Part shown: piece by piece, positions 62,762-64,000 of the stretch
Layout of the letters: each line of letters starts with the position of its first letter
How positions within the stretch are numbered: the stretch's first letter is position 1
Assembly: GCA_964459845.1 (NCBI GenBank)
Contig: CAYWOC010000001.1
Span: 1-64,000, forward strand
DNA: 64,000 nucleotides
From: CALZFJ01 sp964459845
GTDB lineage: Bacteria > Bacteroidota > Bacteroidia > Bacteroidales > Muribaculaceae
Direction of reading: 5' to 3'
The notes under the pieces: generated by a model
Database searches by the model: none
What the model was told of the DNA's origin: nothing
The model's input: only the letters and a program-made list of their open reading frames with translations
Made by a program: the position numbers and the translations under genes

Positions 62762-64000
62762 ATGACAAAATATATTTTTCTATTCATATTGAGCTGCTTG
62801 TGCCTATCGTCATGTATAGGCGACCTCGACACTATGCCGCTCGACGACAACCAGCTTGTGAGCAAGCAGGTGTATAAATCTAAAGAGGGCTATATCGGCG
62901 TATTGGCTAAATGCTACGGCTCGCTAATCCTTACCGGGCAAAAAGGTGGCGACGGAGGCGACGGCGACCTTGAAGGCGCAAACGAAGGATATTCAGGATA
63001 TGTTCGCCTGTTGTTCTACCTGCAAGAGCTGCCTACCGACAATTTCTTGATGCCTTCAAGCTCAAACGGCTTGCGCAAATGCTTGAACCTGCAATGGACT
63101 TCATCAAATGCATCGGTTGTCACTTGGACTTACCAAAGACTATACATGTCGATTGCCTACTGCAATGAGTTCTTGCGTGAATGTACTCCCGACAAGATGC
63201 AGGAATATGGCGTGTGGGATGCCATGAGTGGCGAATACAAGTACTACCGCGCCGAGGCTCGCCTAATCCGCGCCTACTGCTACTCAATGCTATGCGACCT
63301 CTTTGGAGCTGTTCCCTATATCGACGAGAACACTGGCGTAAAGGACATTCCAGACCAAGTGAGCCGAAAGCAGATATTCGAATTTGCTGAATCGGAGCTT
63401 AAAGCTATCGCCGGCGAGAGCGCAAGCGAAGACGTTCTGAAAGACGCAAAGCAGAATGAATATGGCCGTGTGGATAAAGTGGCTGCATGGTTCCTGCTTT
63501 CGAGAATGTATCTCAATGCCAAGACTTGGTTTGGCGATGACCGATATGCCGACTGCTACACCTACGCAAAAAAAGTTATCGACAGCAACGCATATCCTCT
63601 TGCTAAGGACTACCGCCAGATTTTCCTTGCCGACAACAACACTTGCAGCGAAATAATATGGCCGCTCGTGCAAGACGGATTGAAGGCTCAAAGCTCTGCC
63701 GGAACCAACTTCTATGTGAAAGCATTCGTCAATGGTCCGATGAATGAGCTTTATCAGACTGGCGTAGGCTCTAAAGGCTGGGGCAACGTGCGTGCAAAGA
63801 CTACTCTTGTCGATGCATTCGACCCTGCCGATGTGGCTTTCGACAAGAACGACACTTGGGGCAACAAGAAGAATGACAAGCGCGCGCAGTTCATGACCGC
63901 TCTTCCTAACCAAAAGAAGGAGACTTGGGACGACAACCAAGCCATGACAAGCACCTACACTTGTGGCTATGGATATATCAAGTGGCGCAATGTCACTAAG
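62762..64000 (+). CDS. susD: SusD/RagB-family outer membrane lipoprotein, partial (3' end off window)
   Basis: The first 413 codons of a SusD-like surface lipoprotein, open to the window edge. The lipobox is LCLSSC (Cys 18), followed by IGDLDTMPLDDNQLVS, the usual SusD mature start. TPR-like helices appear (YRAEARLIRAYCYSMLCDLF) with the conserved FGAVPYI and VDKVAAWFLLSRMYL-type helices. SusD binds the glycan at the lid of the SusC channel. It starts 29 bp after susC. Confidence 0.93.
   Translation, partial: MTKYIFLFILSCLCLSSCIGDLDTMPLDDNQLVSKQVYKSKEGYIGVLAKCYGSLILTGQKGGDGGDGDLEGANEGYSGYVRLLFYLQELPTDNFLMPSSSNGLRKCLNLQWTSSNASVVTWTYQRLYMSIAYCNEFLRECTPDKMQEYGVWDAMSGEYKYYRAEARLIRAYCYSMLCDLFGAVPYIDENTGVKDIPDQVSRKQIFEFAESELKAIAGESASEDVLKDAKQNEYGRVDKVAAWFLLSRMYLNAKTWFGDDRYADCYTYAKKVIDSNAYPLAKDYRQIFLADNNTCSEIIWPLVQDGLKAQSSAGTNFYVKAFVNGPMNELYQTGVGSKGWGNVRAKTTLVDAFDPADVAFDKNDTWGNKKNDKRAQFMTALPNQKKETWDDNQAMTSTYTCGYGYIKWRNVTK

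Overview
The window is a chromosomal segment of a Bacteroidales bacterium, most likely a gut Muribaculaceae-like genus. The order is well supported and the family is inference. Evidence for the order: promoters of the Bacteroidetes type (TTTG, about 20 bp, TAnnTTTG) recur throughout; there is a SusC/SusD pair, type IX secretion (T9SS)-associated PorW, PorX and PorQ homologues, secreted proteins with T9SS-like C-terminal tails, a long-form IspG, a DUF2027-Smr protein, the glycine-lipid acyltransferases GlsB/GlsA and a DUF6377 regulator. About 46 protein genes and one tRNA are visible. There is no rRNA, CRISPR array, phage or insertion sequence.

Layout. 0.1-12.2 kb (+ strand) holds housekeeping genes: SIMPL protein, rpoN, PAP2-like protein, purE, ispG, SGNH hydrolase, phoH, purC, menG, pfkA, DUF2027-Smr, EFR1 ferredoxin-flavodoxin. 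12.3-17.3 kb (- strand) is an envelope cluster: glsA, glsB, Wzi-like porin, lipoprotein, small membrane protein, TIGR02757 protein. 17.6-28.1 kb (+) has a TPR sensor kinase, aroA, a small conserved protein, a metal ABC permease, porW-porX, tsaE and birA, then tRNA-Leu(CAG). 28.4-38.5 kb has glucokinase (-), fabI, two unrelated AAA ATPases, a secreted beta-propeller protein and an outer-membrane barrel whose divergent promoter region carries two homopolymer tracts. 38.6-52.2 kb is mostly - strand: CBS-nucleotidyltransferase, porQ, mtgA, a 1012-residue secreted protein with pore-former-like Ser/Thr hairpins, a BACON-like lipoprotein, walJ-rsmI, a YgbA_NO family protein and a tricorn-type protease. 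52.2-54.1 kb is a gene-poor repeat zone with an exported-protein remnant. 54.1-64 kb has a nitroreductase, a family 2 glycosyltransferase, a T9SS-tailed glycerophosphodiesterase, and a DUF6377-SusC-SusD polysaccharide-utilisation locus cut by the window end.

The most distinctive signals are: (1) a family of about 75-bp repeats, each carrying a complete -7 box, arrayed singly or in tandem in front of four unrelated operons; (2) homopolymer tracts (G10, and T8G7) lying where the -33 box of each of two divergent promoters should be, suggesting phase variation; (3) the 1012-residue protein combining an FG-GAP-like propeller, two aerolysin-like Ser/Thr-rich segments and a T9SS-like tail; (4) an aroA gene whose start codon lies 6 nt after its -7 box, predicting a leaderless mRNA; (5) a 29-bp exact direct repeat bracketing one ATPase gene; and (6) a GC-rich palindromic-end repeat at 52.8-53.15 kb.
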